Positions 24,481 to 36,560 of a stretch of DNA of 64,000 nucleotides are shown here, one piece after another. The stretch covers positions 28,579,369-28,643,368 of the forward strand of contig OX344754.2 of NCBI GenBank assembly GCA_947034885.2, in the 5' to 3' direction. The notes under the pieces are model-generated. The model searched no databases, had not been told where the DNA came from, and saw only the letters and a list, made by a program, of their open reading frames with translations. The DNA comes from Thuidium tamariscinum. Its lineage: Eukaryota > Streptophyta > Bryopsida > Hypnales > Thuidiaceae. The translations under genes were made by a program, and so were the position numbers. Each line of letters opens with the position of its first letter. Position 1 is the first letter of the stretch.

Positions 24481-27395
24481 ATCTCCTTTTGAAGTTTCCA
24501 AGTGGATGTGCAAGTGATAAAGTTTAATCCTAGAAGAAAGAACATGCCTATCATTACTAATTTGAAGTCTGACTATCTATGGATGTGTTTGCTACTATTG
24601 TTTGCAACTAGGTATGAACAAGGAGATTTATATTTATTTTTTAGCATTGGAATTGTATGTTTATTACATGTCATAAAATTTTCAAAATTTTTGGAAAAAT
24701 TCTGAAATTATTTTGAATTTATCAACTTTTAAAGTTCTTTAACTATGCTTTAATAAAAAAAATACTCCAAAATTGTCATTTCTAGCACAAGTACCAAAAT
24801 TTAGAAAAATTACACTTTTTGACACATATAAATACAGGATCATGTAGTATATTGACTCGAAATATATGGAAAAAAATTGAGAAATTTCTACCATACGGAT
24901 TGCAAGATATTTGAATTGATCAATATTCTATTTTTAGTCTTATAAAGAATTGAATAGATGTACTTCAGAAGCTCACATTTGTATCAAAAGAATGTCTAAA
25001 TAGTTGTGCTTCTTTGAATTCATTCTACACGGCAAGTTGGTCACATGCTTGAAAATTTTCAAATCATTTTGAATTGTACAATAAAGGGGGGAAAATAGTA
25101 AGTAAAAACAAGTAGAGAATGATTCAAATTTCCAAATTTTCCAAAATTATTTTGGAAAAAGTTTAAAGTCCTTTATTAACTCAAATTTTGGGAGATTTTA
25201 AATCCCTTTATTTAATTCCATCTTAGAGATATTAATGACAAGTTTTCCTTCTATTTTGTATCTACTATTTAACAATATTCTTAAGAATGAAAACTAAGTT
25301 CTTTTAGTTCATAATTTTTCCTAGATTCTCATCTCAATTTCCCACAGTAAAGATTTAGACCTCAAAACTTTGTGGTACAAAAAATTTGAGTTGAGAAGGT
25401 TCAAAGTCAATCAGTCGAGTCCTATGATGTACAAAAAAAACTTGTTTTCTTCACTTTAAATGTGGATATCTTGCAATCCATGCAACCAAAATTCCTCAAC
25501 TTTATTCCACATATTTTTAGGCTAGTTTAGTGTAAGATCTTATAGTTAAATATTAAAAAATAATAGTTTTCAGATTTTTGTACTTTTTGCTATAGAAGAG
25601 AGTTCTTTTAGTGTCTTTTGGAAAAAAAAAGGCCTTCATCATTTAGAAGTTCAAAGACATTCTATCTTCTAGATTGGTCAAATCTCATTAGTTTTCATTA
25701 GTAAAACAAACCTATAAAATATTGATATTTTTTTCATATAGTAATATACATCTAAAAGGTAACTTTATCTTTTCATAATTATGAACTTTAAAATGAAATT
25801 CTTATGATTTGTAAAGGTGATTTTTTGGTAATGATCATAGTAATTACCAAAATTCTAAAAATGATACTAGTTTTTTTTCTCAAAACTACAAATGATAGTA
25901 ATAAACATCATAGTGTAATTGGTATAGTCATTGAACTCAAACTTAGAGAAATACAATATTTAGTTCAATGTGGGGTATTTGAAGCTTTCAAGATGCTACC
26001 TTCAAAATGTTGCAAAATTAGAATTTTAATAATCTTGAAAAAAGAATAGGACTAAAAAGTAGATTAGTGGAAGTACATTTTTTAGTCAAAGCTCCAAGAC
26101 ATTTAACTTCTAAATAACCAAGTGTCTATTCAACATACGCAAAAAATATTGGGTAGGTTTCTACAAAGCCATATTAGATAGATGTTCTTGAGATTTAGAA
26201 ATTTAAAAGCAATATGTAAACATGTTCCCCCTCATGACAATCTTTTTCTTTTCTCCAATTGGATGCCTAGATCAAAAGTTATGTTGCCCTAAACTTTTAG
26301 ACAAATGCAATTTTGGGCAACTTTTGCAAAATTCCTTTTGTACTTGTGAAATTTGACAAATATGTAATTTATAAGTTAGAAGATACAATCATAAAAAAGA
26401 AACCTTGGGAAGTTTAAAAATATCACTCTAGTTCAAGGGATTAAAGGTTGTTGGCCCTATTGGACAAGGTCAAAAAAAATTCTTCTAACTTCAAACATTA
26501 TCAGTAGATATTTTTTAGGAGATTAGAAGCTTGTTTCAGGCATGTTCCTAATGTTGTGAAAAATAAAAATAAAAAGTAAAATAAAACAAAATTTCAATTT
26601 CAATTTTTTTTAAAGTATTATTATCTAATGTGGAAATCTCTCAACCGCATTAGATTGCATATGTGGCAGAGTTCCCCAATGTTCCCACAGTCGAGAACTT
26701 GTAATCTTCTAAATGGCAAAGAAAACATCTAATGAATCTTTCAATCTATACAATCAAATTTTTTTTTTAAAATTCCACACATTTCTATTTTAGTATAGTT
26801 CAAATTCATTTGCTTTAATTTAGAAAAAAATTAATTTATTTTCTTATTGCCTTCAAATGTGGCAATTTTTTGCAATTTTTGCCAAAAATGTGCCTTGGTT
26901 GTTTAGAGGTTAAGGTCAAGAATTATAAGAAATTTAGGTTTAACACTTAAATCATGTTCCTTATACAAATTTGTCCTTTAAGGATAAAGGCCATAAGTAG
27001 TACTTTTCTCTTAGTCTCCTTCCAAGAATTCATCATCCTCATAAGCTAGACAAATTGTTCCTTCTTCTTTGTTTTTTAAATTGATTTGGCACCATTTTCT
27101 TTGAAGAAAAAAAAGTTAGATCAATACTTTGGCCAAGGCCTCTGTCATCTTTTACGAATGGAAAGTTCATCTTAAAATCCTACAATGTCAAAGTAGACAA
27201 TGTTTTGCTAGCTTTTGGAAACTTTTGTTAGGACTACTTCAAGGCAAGCTTAATATAATTTTTAAAGAATATGAAAGATAAAACTCTCACAACCCTATAC
27301 TTGTCCTATTTAATTTATCTTTCAATTCTCAATGTGGGATCCAAAATTTTTTTTAATTTGGCTTGGCTTTGGTCTTTCTTGATTTTACACCCAAC
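24481..27395. other. AT-rich intergenic DNA, no feature seen
   Basis: Very AT-rich, with dense stops on both strands. No conserved protein and no terminal repeats were recognised. Confidence 0.5.
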
Positions 27396-27859
27396 AATGC
27401 TACTATAGTGTATAAGCATAGAAATGCAAGCATACAAGTCTTCAGTGTAAGTAGAAGTACAAGGATTGCTATTATGTAAACCTAGGAGTGTAGAATACTA
27501 CACCTATGATATATGTGTCTTTATTAAAGAAACCTTCTATTATTATAGTATATTTATATTATAGATATCTATATTATAGGTGCTCATATTACAAACACCT
27601 TTAGTGGTGGTAGTATATAAACTTATATATATATACTAAAGGCTCACATGCTCACATTCTTATGTTCACATAATAGCACTGCTGGTGTACGTACATCTTC
27701 TACAACCATTGAAGGTTCTTATAACATATATACCTATAGTATATTTATAGATAATATAGCTATACTATAATTGGAGAAGGTGTCTATAATATAAACATCC
27801 ATAACATGGGTGTTAAAATTCCTAGGCTCATAATTTTGGGCTCACATAATAGCAAACCT
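27396..27859. mobile_element. Family F composite: one element apparently interleaved with another
   Basis: Two left-type ends (about 27396, aatgctactatagtgtat; and about 27464, gattgctattatgtaaacc) and two right-type ends (about 27660-27685, cacataatagcactgc; and about 27840-27857, gctcacataatagcaa) lie in one stretch. The second left end and the last right end are good inverted matches (TTGCTATTATGT). The interior contains many short palindromic pieces such as cacctatgatatatgtg. The arrangement suggests one copy overlapping or inserted into another. Confidence 0.5.
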
Positions 27860-30800
27860 TTTGAATATTGTAAGCAAACAATAGGTATTTAACATTTCAA
27901 AATTTTAAGCTAAAAATTTTTGGAAAATATTGTCTAAATATATTGAAAAACTTAAGTATTATTAACGCATCGTCCAAAGCCTTATACAATCATTAAAGCC
28001 ATAACTCCCTAAAGGTCCAAGCATCAAAAAAGTAGATACTCTTTTATCAACTCCAATTGTAATTCTTAAAACAACCATTTTTTAAATTTGATTTAAACTA
28101 AGAAAACAAAGCCTGACAAATATTGTTTCTACTCCGGTTAAATTTTTTGAAAGAAAGTCAAAAATTGAAAAAGTAAATTAACATGAAGGTTATATAATTA
28201 GAGGTTAAGGTTTAGGGTTTTGAACCCAATTTTTTTTAAATCAACTAATAGGTGTTGTACCTACTATTTGACAATTTTCTCAAAATTATATAATTATCTC
28301 ATATGAATCTTTGAACACAATATTATAACCATTGAACATACTATATAATTTGCAAGCTTGCTCCTAAATAGTTTCAATGATCCACTTATAGTTAAATTTT
28401 CACACTAATTATACAATTGCTTCTATAATTCTAATCCTTGACAAAAATGATGTACTATAATAAAAATTTTAATTCATCATCTATCTACTTTATAGAGCAA
28501 CATTTTGGCTTATTAATCAACCAAAAAATAATTAGAATGCCACAAATAGATACAAATAAACTATATTTGGATGTAAAATTATTATTTCTCATTAAATATT
28601 TTTATAAAAAGATAAATAATATATGTTTCAATTCAAATTTATAATTGATTGTTCAAATTTTCTTGATTTGTCAATTCAATAATCAAATTTAAGTAGTGAT
28701 AAATTTTGTTTTTGTTTTTATGTGGATTTATTATGTGCTTCTAATTATAAATACTTTAACCGTATAGTTGAAGGTGAATAATAGGATTTTTCTTACAATT
28801 TTGAGGGTTGATTTAGAATTCTGTAAAAAAAGTTGAATGGTGACAAATAAGGCTAATTTTGTGTACAAGGTTTTTGGATCAAAATTGCAATGCAATATAT
28901 TATACATAACTTCATATGAATTCATTACTATATTACACCAATGTTTAGTCATTTGCAAGTTTACAATGTTTTTGTTTTTTTTCCTTATTTTATTTGCTTG
29001 AGATCATAGAAGAAGAGGCTTTGCATTTGAGAAGTTATTGTGAATAAATTTAAGTGTTTAATTTATTCAATATGTAAGTCAATGCTACAAAGATAGAATT
29101 GGTAGTGTAGCTACTTGTTAGTTAAATATTAATCTTGAACTTTAACTACCTAATATAGAAATAAGTTTTCAAAAGTTGTTTCTTTCGTCACAAGAGCATT
29201 GTTGCAATGGTTTGTTTTTTTCCAACATGAACAAATTCTATTGAGGAAATTCACAACAAGGAGAGAAATGTAAGCCTTTGGAACCCAAGGTTTTCAATTT
29301 AATTGGAGCACTTGTAAGAAAGAGACAAATCTTCTTCCTTTGGTATGTAGCATTATAGGAGGATACAGTTTAAAGCCAATTTTCTTAAAATTTGAATTCG
29401 TGGAATTATAAATTTCAAAAGGGATTAGATGTTTGAAGGAAATAGTGAGGTTATTTAAATCATATAAGGAAGGTGGTGTCTTTTTATTCATTGCTTTTTT
29501 TTTTTTTGCAAACAAATTTTTAATCATTGAAGGATCTTCATCTTTATATATAAATGTAATCAATGTATTTATCATGAGAATAATAACTATTCTACTTTTG
29601 GTTTTGCCTTGTATCAAGTAATTGTACTTAAGATCTTTTGGATAAGCATTTGAGTATAGTTCCATTGCCATCAATTGGAGGGGAAACCTTGTTGGAAGTC
29701 AACTTAGAGGGATACATGAATATCTTTTTGTACATTGTTGGGCAATAAATGAACAAACTAGGAATTTTCAATGTGTTCAAAATAGGTGTGTCTAAGATTG
29801 ATCATAGGCTATTAGGTTTTGAGAATTATCAAGTTTTGAACAATTTAGAAAAGAATTGTCTTAAGACAATTTTACAAATATATCATAATTAGATGTAGTT
29901 ACTTTATTGATAGTATAATAATACTCTAGCATTGGCAATAGATAATATTGAAATTAGGTTGCCTTATGTAATTACTTCATGATTTATTTTTTGTACATTT
30001 GGAGGTGCACAAAATTTTGTGAATCATCCTCTAAATGAACACTCCAACCCATGCCATACACATGGTTTTGGGTTGATAAAAATTACTACATCCTTGTACA
30101 ACAAAACTAAATACTTATATAGTGTAAAATGCAAGAAATTAGCAGAAGGAAACCTTTTTTCTTAACATGAGTGATAGGTATCCTTTACTACAGAGAAAAA
30201 ACATACAACAACCCTACCACAAGTGCCTTGGGTCAAGTCAAAGAATTTATATTATTGAGAGAGCCAATTGGATAGAATATACAATGAATACGCTACAAAG
30301 GCACTAAGAAAATACATGTTGCTTAGCAATGTTGGAAGCATAATCCAACTTGAAAGCCCATGAAGGTTTGTTGAAGGTTAGAGCACCCCCACGCTTGTAC
30401 TTCAAGAGGCAAAAATATATTGATTTGGCGTATAGGATTGTGGCAATGCCCCATGGCATGCACTCTAAGGTCAAAAAAATTGTTGGCCGCTTCATATTTT
30501 GAAGGTTATACAACCAAATGGGAAGTCTTGTGAGGGTGTGCTATGCATGAATTACATAGCTTCTAAGGTACAAAAAACAAAATTAATGTTGCAACAAGGT
30601 TGCAAATGTAGTAAGACATGTATTTAGAAGAAATAAATGTGTTTCTATATAGTCTTAGTTGTTCTGCCCCAATTTGTATTGCCATGAGGTACAATGTAGG
30701 ATAGAAGGGCCAGGCTCCTCAAGTATACACATTGAATGCAAGGTTGGTGCTTTATTCAACTTGAGCAACATAGGGATGCTCTTACCATTGCACATCTCTA

Positions 30801-31304
30801 CCATTAATATAGGACAACCTAATTTTACTATTTAGGGCCGACTTACATTTAGAAGCTAGATCCATTTGCTATGTCAAAGGCCAAGAATCCTCACTTGTAA
30901 TTAGTTGAAAGGTTGAATCAACCTATCCTTGTTTATACTTTGAATTTGGGCCAATTCAATGGTTAAAAAATTTTATTCCAAAAAGATATGATCTTATATG
31001 GTTAGAGTTCATTGAATTGGGTGCACTAAAAATGAGAGGCCAATGTTAGACTTTAATTTAAAGGATTTTATCTCATAGAATATTTTTTTTCAACAAATCA
31101 AATTTGTTGAATTTTGTGCAATTGGCCTCAAGGGAAATTGGTCCAACCTCTACATGTAAAGGAGTCCTAAAATTTTAGCCTTCCTCTTGTTTTTTTCAAA
31201 GTTCTTTTTAATCAACCGGGCTTCTTGAGCTCAAGGCCTTTACACATGCCAAAATCAACTTTTGCTATATTCTTATTCTATTGCATAGTTAAAACCTGTC
31301 TTTA
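27860..31304. other. AT-rich intergenic DNA, no feature seen
   Basis: No supported gene. Frames of 60-126 codons (for example 29294-29674 minus) are lysine-, isoleucine- and phenylalanine-rich, as random AT-rich DNA produces, and carry no motif. Confidence 0.5.
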
Positions 31305-31511
31305 AGGAAGGAGGCTTGAAAACCGCTCAGCCTCCAAAACTGCTCACCCTTTGAAATGTATATTTTTGGTACATGATGCTTTTTTATCTTTACAAAAATG
31401 TACAACCAGTGAACATTTGAGGAGGTGGGAAATTTTGGAGCCCTATACCATATTGACTTCAGAAATTCATAACTAATTCTTTATAGCTCTAAAAATTATG
31501 AAACGACTTGG

Positions 31512-31516
31512 GTTTT
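31512..31516 (+). repeat. Copia target-site duplication, left (GGTTT)
   Basis: GGTTT lies immediately before the 5' LTR and is repeated at 35755-35759 right after the 3' LTR. A 5-bp duplication is the expected signature of copia integrase. Confidence 0.92.
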
Positions 31517-31713
31517 GTTGAGATAGGATGATAAACGATCCTAGTTACATGGATGATATTCATAGTACCCTCCTATCGAGGGTTCATACCCCCCTACCGA
31601 GGGTTCATATCTTCCTATATAAATATATCTCCAAAGCCTCACAATACAGTTATTGGTTTTACTTCCTTGAGTTCGAGGGTTGTGTGTCTTGCTTTTGGCT
31701 ATCCATGACAATA
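31517..31713 (+). repeat. 5' LTR of Ty1/copia element
   Basis: It begins TGTTGAGATAGG and ends gacaata, corresponding to the TG...CA boundary with the final C changed. It is 197 bp, 20 bp longer than the 3' LTR because a segment around cctaccgagggttcat is duplicated in tandem. A TATATAAATA box lies at 31616-31625 and is a likely core promoter. Apart from the duplication, about half a dozen substitutions separate the two LTRs. Confidence 0.92.
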
Positions 31714-31795
31714 CGTGATCAATACGATTTGTCTCTCATTTTGCTATTCTCTTTTTCTATTTTCTTTTCCACTATTGTCTTTAGCTACGATAGCT

Positions 31796-32134
31796 ATGGC
31801 GGATAAGAAGTCACTGCGGGAGAGTAGCTCCCGGATACAACCACTTTTGTTTGATGCTCTTGAAGCAGATGGTAGCAATTACATGGAGTGGAGTATAGAT
31901 GTAAAAGCGTACTTTTATTCAGAGGAGTTGGACAATGCGATCAATGATGAACCGGAGGAGGATTTTCCAATGTCATCCAAGTGGAAAGCTTTGCTTGTTC
32001 TTCGTTGCCACCTTCACACCTCTCTTCGACAACAATACATCCAAGTTGACAACCCAGCGGAGCTATGGCGGGTGATTGCAAGAAACACCTGTCTTATTTG
32101 TTGCGTTTGGCTGATTTTTTCGGGAGTACTTTAA
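31796..32134 (+). pseudogene. Copia gag, N-terminal part
   Basis: The translation from M-A-D-K-K contains F-D-A-L-E-A-D-G-S-N-Y-M-E-W, typical of the copia gag N-terminus, and N-P-A-E-L-W, where the family commonly has an A-x-x-L-W-x-x-L phrase. Homology stops near 32085, where AT-rich DNA unrelated to gag follows. The gag core normally continues for another hundred or so residues, which are absent. Confidence 0.85.
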
Positions 32135-32583
32135 AATTAGAAAATTAATTTTAAAAAAATTTTAAAAATATGAATAGTGTATATACCTCTAAGATGAAGG
32201 TTTTCACCGAAGGAAATGGATAGAAAAATTCTCTAAGCAGGAGAACTTGAAAAGTGCCAAACCTCCAGAAAATACATCCCTTCATGTTTTAATTAGGGAA
32301 AAATAGTAAAAATAGATATTTTCAAAAAATAAGAAGTTTCAATTTGCAACAACTTTATGGAGATGGTCATTCACAAAAAAAAAAAACCAAAATAATATTT
32401 TATATGTTTCAAAATACAAGCAGAAGGGAGCTCTTTTTGTAGACCTCCACACCTCACAAAATTAACTTTTATTTAAAATCCTTCCCCGGAAAGTTAGAAG
32501 TCTATTAGAAGACCATCTCATCCAAATTTCATGTTAAAATCATTAAAAAAAAGGTATAGCTCAGGTATTAACAGTATAGAAAC
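32085..32583. other. Unrelated AT-rich insert or replacement within gag
   Basis: This segment has no gag coding character although gag homology lies on both sides. It has replaced about 100 gag codons. I found no clear terminal repeats or target duplication, so its origin (a nested element, or filler from break repair) is undecided. Confidence 0.55.
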
Positions 32584-33120
32584 ATGAAGTTTAAGACTCA
32601 TTCCGAACTAATGTCCTACCTTTTACTTGATGAAAAGGAACACCAACTTCTTCTCAAGAATGTAGAAGCAAAACCTGCCCAGGAGGCTCACACCTCTGAG
32701 ATCTCGAGGCAACAGCCACGGGGAAACAAACAACAATGGGAGCGATCACCAACACGGCGACACCCTAGAGATAAGTCCAAATTCTCTAAACCATCGACTG
32801 ATAGAGTTTCATGGTCTACTCAAAACTTAAATCGTTCATTTCGACCATATAAAAAATCTTTTGATAGGAACGTCGAAAAGAAGTCCTCTTTTCGTGACAA
32901 CCGTGACAAGCGTACTTGTCACAAGTGTGATTGCGAAGGGCATATTGCTAGGGACTGTCGCACTTCTCAGTATTTTGTGAGTATGTATGAGGAGTTACAA
33001 CAACTTAGAAACGAAAAGAAGGAGGCTCATACCTTAGATGCCCCTTCTTCTTCTGAGCTAAATACCAAAACTTACATGGTATATACCTCCAAAGAGTCAC
33101 CCCCCCGAGACTCTCATTGA
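32584..33120 (+). pseudogene. Copia gag C-terminal part with CCHC zinc knuckle
   Basis: Residues near the start (F-K-T-H-S-E-L-M-S-Y-L-L) match the end of the copia gag core. A basic, serine-rich linker follows, and then C-H-K-C-D-C-E-G-H-I-A-R-D-C at about residues 110-123, a CCHC knuckle that binds RNA. The frame runs into a stop just after a C tract near 33102, where the protease continues in another frame. Confidence 0.88.
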
Positions 33121-33344
33121 TAGTGCCACAACGCATACAATTCTTAAATATCCAAAGTATTTCACATTTTCTGGCCATAGAGCCGCTTGGCAAACTTGTG
33201 ATATAGTCACAATTGCTGGAAGTCGGAACTTTCGGTTCCGAGAGGGCCAGGCAACTATAGTATTGCCTGGGGGGACCCCCCTTCTGTGTAAAAAGGCTAT
33301 GTATGCCCCTGATGCCCCCCGGAGCCTGATTCAGCTACCGTGAT

Positions 33345-34220
33345 TTGCGGGCCAATGGAATTCATGTCTCCACTAATGTGGACAACCATGAAGAGGTATT
33401 GGTACTCAAGCAAGGAAGGTACCGCCTTGCCATTGCGAAAGCAGGAGTCACTAGCCTATATGAGATATTTATAAGTCCTGTGCAGGCATCTTTCCACTTC
33501 TCCTCTACGGCGGGAGTTGATGAAGAGTCCGGGACCTCAGGCTATGGCCAAGCAACCCACGTTACTGCAAAAGAAGCTCATGGACTATTATGTGAAAGCA
33601 ACCCACGGGGCTCTGCTTTGGTACTCCCATCTCCAACTAAGATTAGATTGTGGCATAGTTGGTTGGGCCATCCAGGTACCACTTTGATGAGAAAAATGAT
33701 ACCATTATTGGAAGGACATACTTTGAGCACAAGTGATGCTGACAAAGTTGGAAGCTGTGGAGCATGCTCACAGGGCAAATTTATTAAGCACCCATCTTAT
33801 TGGAAGTTACCAACGGAACTTCCCCCTATATTGGAGCGCCTACAAGTTGACATATGCGGACCCATTACTCCAGCTTCCGGTCCATTTCAATATTTTCTTG
33901 TATTGATTGATGCTTCGGGCCAACATGCAGAGGTGTCTTTGCTCAGCACTCAAAATTTGGTATTTTCCAAGCTCTTGGCAATGCTTATTAAGTTTCGAAT
34001 TCATTATCCGGACAATCCCGTGAAGAATTTATGGATGGATAATGCCCAAGAATTTTGTTCTCATACTTTTGAGGATTATCGTATTGCCAATGGGATTTCA
34101 TTGACATACTCTATACCGTATGAGCATTCACAAAATGGATTGGCGGAGGCGTATATCAAGAAGATCCAGCTTATTACTCGGCCTTTATTGATTCATGCCC
34201 AGTTGCCCACTACAATGTGA
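33345..34220 (+). pseudogene. Copia GAG-pre-integrase and integrase core
   Basis: L-W-H-S-W-L-G-H-P and C-G-A-C-S-Q-G-K form the His-His/Cys-Cys zinc-binding module. The integrase D-D-E residues are visible in order: D-I-C-G-P, then M-D-N-A-Q-E-F, then N-G-L-A-E. The frame ends early at 34220, where an internal deletion removes the rest of integrase and the N-terminal reverse transcriptase. The listed start is not a real initiation site; it is the middle of the polyprotein. Confidence 0.9.
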
Positions 34221-34329
34221 GGGCATGCAGTTTTACATGCACAGCTACACTACTCAGGTTCCGTCCTACCCTACTCAATACTCAATCTTCTCTTGAATTA
34301 GTATCCGAGAAAGTATTCTGGCCTCAAGC

Positions 34330-35444
34330 TGCAACGAGCTCTCTATGGATTAAAACAAGCCGGCCGCATGTGGTATAAGCATCTACGAGATTTTTTGATT
34401 GACCATAAATTCCAACATGACTCAACCCTTCCATGTATTTTTACTTCGAAGGATGGAAACGGCTTTGTGATAATTGCCGTATATGTTGATGATCTCAACT
34501 TGATTGGTACACCTTTGGCTTGCCGCCAAACGGTGACACTCGTGACCACTCACTTTGAGATGAAACTACTTGGTCGCACTTTTTTTTGTCTTGGTTTGTA
34601 GATCTCACACCTACCTGATGGTAGTATATTTCTTCACCAAACAGTGTACACTCAACGTTTATTGAAACATTTCCACATGCATCAAGCCAATGCTCTGTTT
34701 GCACCTATGGATGGTCGGAGTAAGATGTATGATGACTTGTACCACCCTTGCGAGGAGGAGGAGGAGGAATATGACAAGCAACGGTACCTCACAGCAGTTG
34801 GAGCATTATTGTATTTATCCACTTATACTCGACCAAACATAGCATTTGCAACAAGTGTTTTAGCTCGCCACAGTCAAAAGCCTACAATACGACACTGGAA
34901 TGGAGTCAAGCATCTATTTCGGTATCTCCGTGGAACAGAAGACTTAGGGCTTCACTACACCAAGAGCGCAACATCAAATTTAGTCGGATATGCGGATGCT
35001 GGTTTCAAATCGGATGAAAACACCAACAAGTCACAAACAGGTTATATCTTTCTTCATAATAATGCACCTATATCTTGGAAGTCAGTGAAGCAGACAGTGA
35101 CAGCTACATCAACCAACCATGCGGAGTTGATTGCGTTTTATGAGGCGACAAGAGAAGCAGTTTGGTTGAGGACAATTCACAAGATCATTTCACACCAATG
35201 TGAACTCAATCAAAGTATGGAGCCAACAGTGATTCATGAAGACAATGCGGCATGCGTGGCACAAGTTACAGGCGGATTCATCAAGGCTGATCGGACCAAG
35301 CACATTAGTCCATAGATCTTTGGATTTACTCAAGACCTTATTGAAGCACGAGAAATTAAAGTGGAGAAGGTTCAATTTTCTCATAACATTGCAGATTTAC
35401 TTACAAAGGCACTTCCAGCTTATATGCATAAACGATTAGTGTAG
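34330..35444 (+). pseudogene. Copia reverse transcriptase C-terminal part and RNase H
   Basis: The frame resumes at L-Q-R-A-L-Y-G-L-K-Q-A-G-R-M-W-Y, the copia RT phrase. Y-V-D-D-L-N carries the catalytic Y-x-D-D. RNase H follows: Y-A-D-A-G-F, then S-W-K-S-V-K-Q, then A-E-L-I-A and, after an in-frame stop at 35313, T-Q-D-L and N-I-A-D-L-L-T-K. Two nonsense changes, at 34599-34601 and 35313-35315, are in the same frame as the flanking coding sequence, so these are point mutations rather than shifts. Confidence 0.9.
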
Positions 35445-35568
35445 AAAGCCAGTATGAGGTCTCTTTAAGATCTCACTTCACATTAGGTTACACTCTTTTT
35501 CTTTCTGTGAATTTTCCTTACAAAGGTTTTTGTCACAATTAAGTTTTTTAACGAGGTAACCTAGGATC

Positions 35569-35577
35569 GAGGAGGAG
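35569..35577 (+). promoter_or_regulatory. Polypurine tract of the copia element
   Basis: GAGGAGGAG lies immediately before the 3' LTR, the position at which plus-strand DNA synthesis is primed in LTR retrotransposons. Confidence 0.7.
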
Positions 35578-35754
35578 TGTTGAGATAGGATGATAAACGA
35601 TCCTAGTTACATAGATGATATTCATAGTACCCTCCTATTGAGGGTTCATACCTTCCTATATAAATGTATCTCCAAAGCCTCACAATACAGTTATTGGTTT
35701 TACTTCCTTGAGTTCTAGGGTTGTGTGTCTTGCTTTTGGCTATCCATCACAACA
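35578..35754 (+). repeat. 3' LTR of Ty1/copia element
   Basis: It begins TGTTGAGATAGG and ends CACAACA, giving the canonical TG...CA limits, and is 177 bp. It carries the TATATAAAT box at about 35657-35665. It lacks the 20-bp tandem duplication present in the 5' LTR. Confidence 0.93.
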
Positions 35755-35759
35755 GGTTT
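35755..35759 (+). repeat. Copia target-site duplication, right (GGTTT)
   Basis: Exact copy of 31512-31516. The family A sequence resumes immediately afterwards. Confidence 0.92.
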
Positions 35760-35978
35760 GATGCCTATTCGAGCTGTCTTTCAAGAAAAATTCACTGAAA
35801 AATATTTCAAGATGTTTGACCTGCCCATAACTCTGTTCCAGCCCTTAGATGGTCGGTTTATGAACCTCCTCCCTTAACCTCTTTCAGGGCTGAAATTTTG
35901 TGCAATTGGCTTGGAGAGGAATTGGCCCAGCCTCTGGGTGTAAAGCACCCTTTAGTGTAGGGGTCAGCTTGTAGAAAC

Positions 35979-36560
35979 ATGGTAGCAAGAGCATGTGAGA
36001 TTGAAGGTCTCACCGTACACCCAAAGGGATCCTATCTCCATTTGTCACTCCCCGCATCCCCAAATGTTTTTTCTGGACCTCCAGTGATCCCTTGTTCTCA
36101 TTATCTCACAATCTCACTCTCAGTCATTACACCCAACTCGCGGCCGACGGCTTCCCTTACAGAAACTCCCCGAGCATTATAAATCCATGCTTTGGGTTTC
36201 CCCACATCCATTACTCCTTGCCCATAAGCCGCGACGGCTGTTCCAAGGTTGTAATTAGCCTCTCCTGTTTTTAATGTTTCTGATTCAATTTTCAAATCTG
36301 GTCTTCCTCGCAGAGCCAGTGTCATAAGCTTGATTATGGGAGGGTACCCCTCTCCATAATCAGGCCCTAGGGGCGATTCTTGTCAGTTTAATTAAGTGTA
36401 CCCTTGCGATTAGAATCCCTCCAGTTCGGCTTCTCAGCTCCCAAATCCGCTTTGATCAGAATGAATGGCTTCAAGGTAAACATGCCAATTAACTTACCTC
36501 CCTTCATTACTTTGCCTCCTATGCTGCATCAGCATCAGTGATCCCCAAACTGGCTAAATT
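35979..36560. other. GC-richer island with exon-like signals, gene unresolved
   Basis: Composition rises clearly above the flanking DNA. On the minus strand an open frame runs from about 36382 down to 36101 with balanced amino-acid composition (for example L-A-L-R-G-R-P-D-L-K-I-E and A-Y-G-Q-G-V-M-D-V-G). On the plus strand a strong 3' splice-like site (tcttcctcgcag ending at 36313) and a donor-like AAG/GTAAAC near 36476 are present, with a frame between them. I do not recognise either protein. It could be the first exon of a plus-strand gene, a gene fragment, or neither. Confidence 0.35.

Larger units (their letters stand above)
31796..35444 (+). pseudogene. Ty1/copia gag-pol polyprotein, broken
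   Basis: In copia order the frame gives a gag start (M-A-D-K-K at 31796), a CCHC zinc knuckle (C-H-K-C-x4-H-x4-C near 32911-32955), a protease motif I-D-S-A-T-T-H-T (about 33110), GAG-pre-integrase (H-S-W-L-G-H ... C-G-A-C), the integrase core, reverse transcriptase and RNase H. It is defective in several ways. An unrelated non-coding stretch of about 480 bp (about 32085-32583) replaces the middle of gag. There are frameshifts in a C tract near 33102 and near 33330. Most of the N-terminal reverse transcriptase is missing at about 34220-34330. In-frame stops occur at 34599 and 35313. The last stop is the probable natural one at 35442-35444. Confidence 0.92.
31305..35874 (+). mobile_element. 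Family A TIR element, copy 3, split by a copia insertion
   Basis: The left part is 31305-31516 and the right part is 35760-35874. Together they make 327 bp, the same length as intact copies at 3157 and 18611. The ends (AGGAAGGAGG and the inverse of CCTCCTCCCT) are flanked by TA. Between them sits a complete Ty1/copia element with its own target duplication. Family A therefore predates the copia insertion at this site. Confidence 0.92.

Noticed and set aside
29294-29674. 126-codon minus-strand frame
   Set aside because: It is lysine-, isoleucine- and asparagine-rich in very AT-rich DNA, with a frame on the other strand overlapping it. No conserved motif.
31714-31735. Copia primer-binding site just after the 5' LTR
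   Set aside because: The sequence only weakly resembles the usual initiator-Met tRNA complement (tggtatcaga), so it is too degenerate to call.
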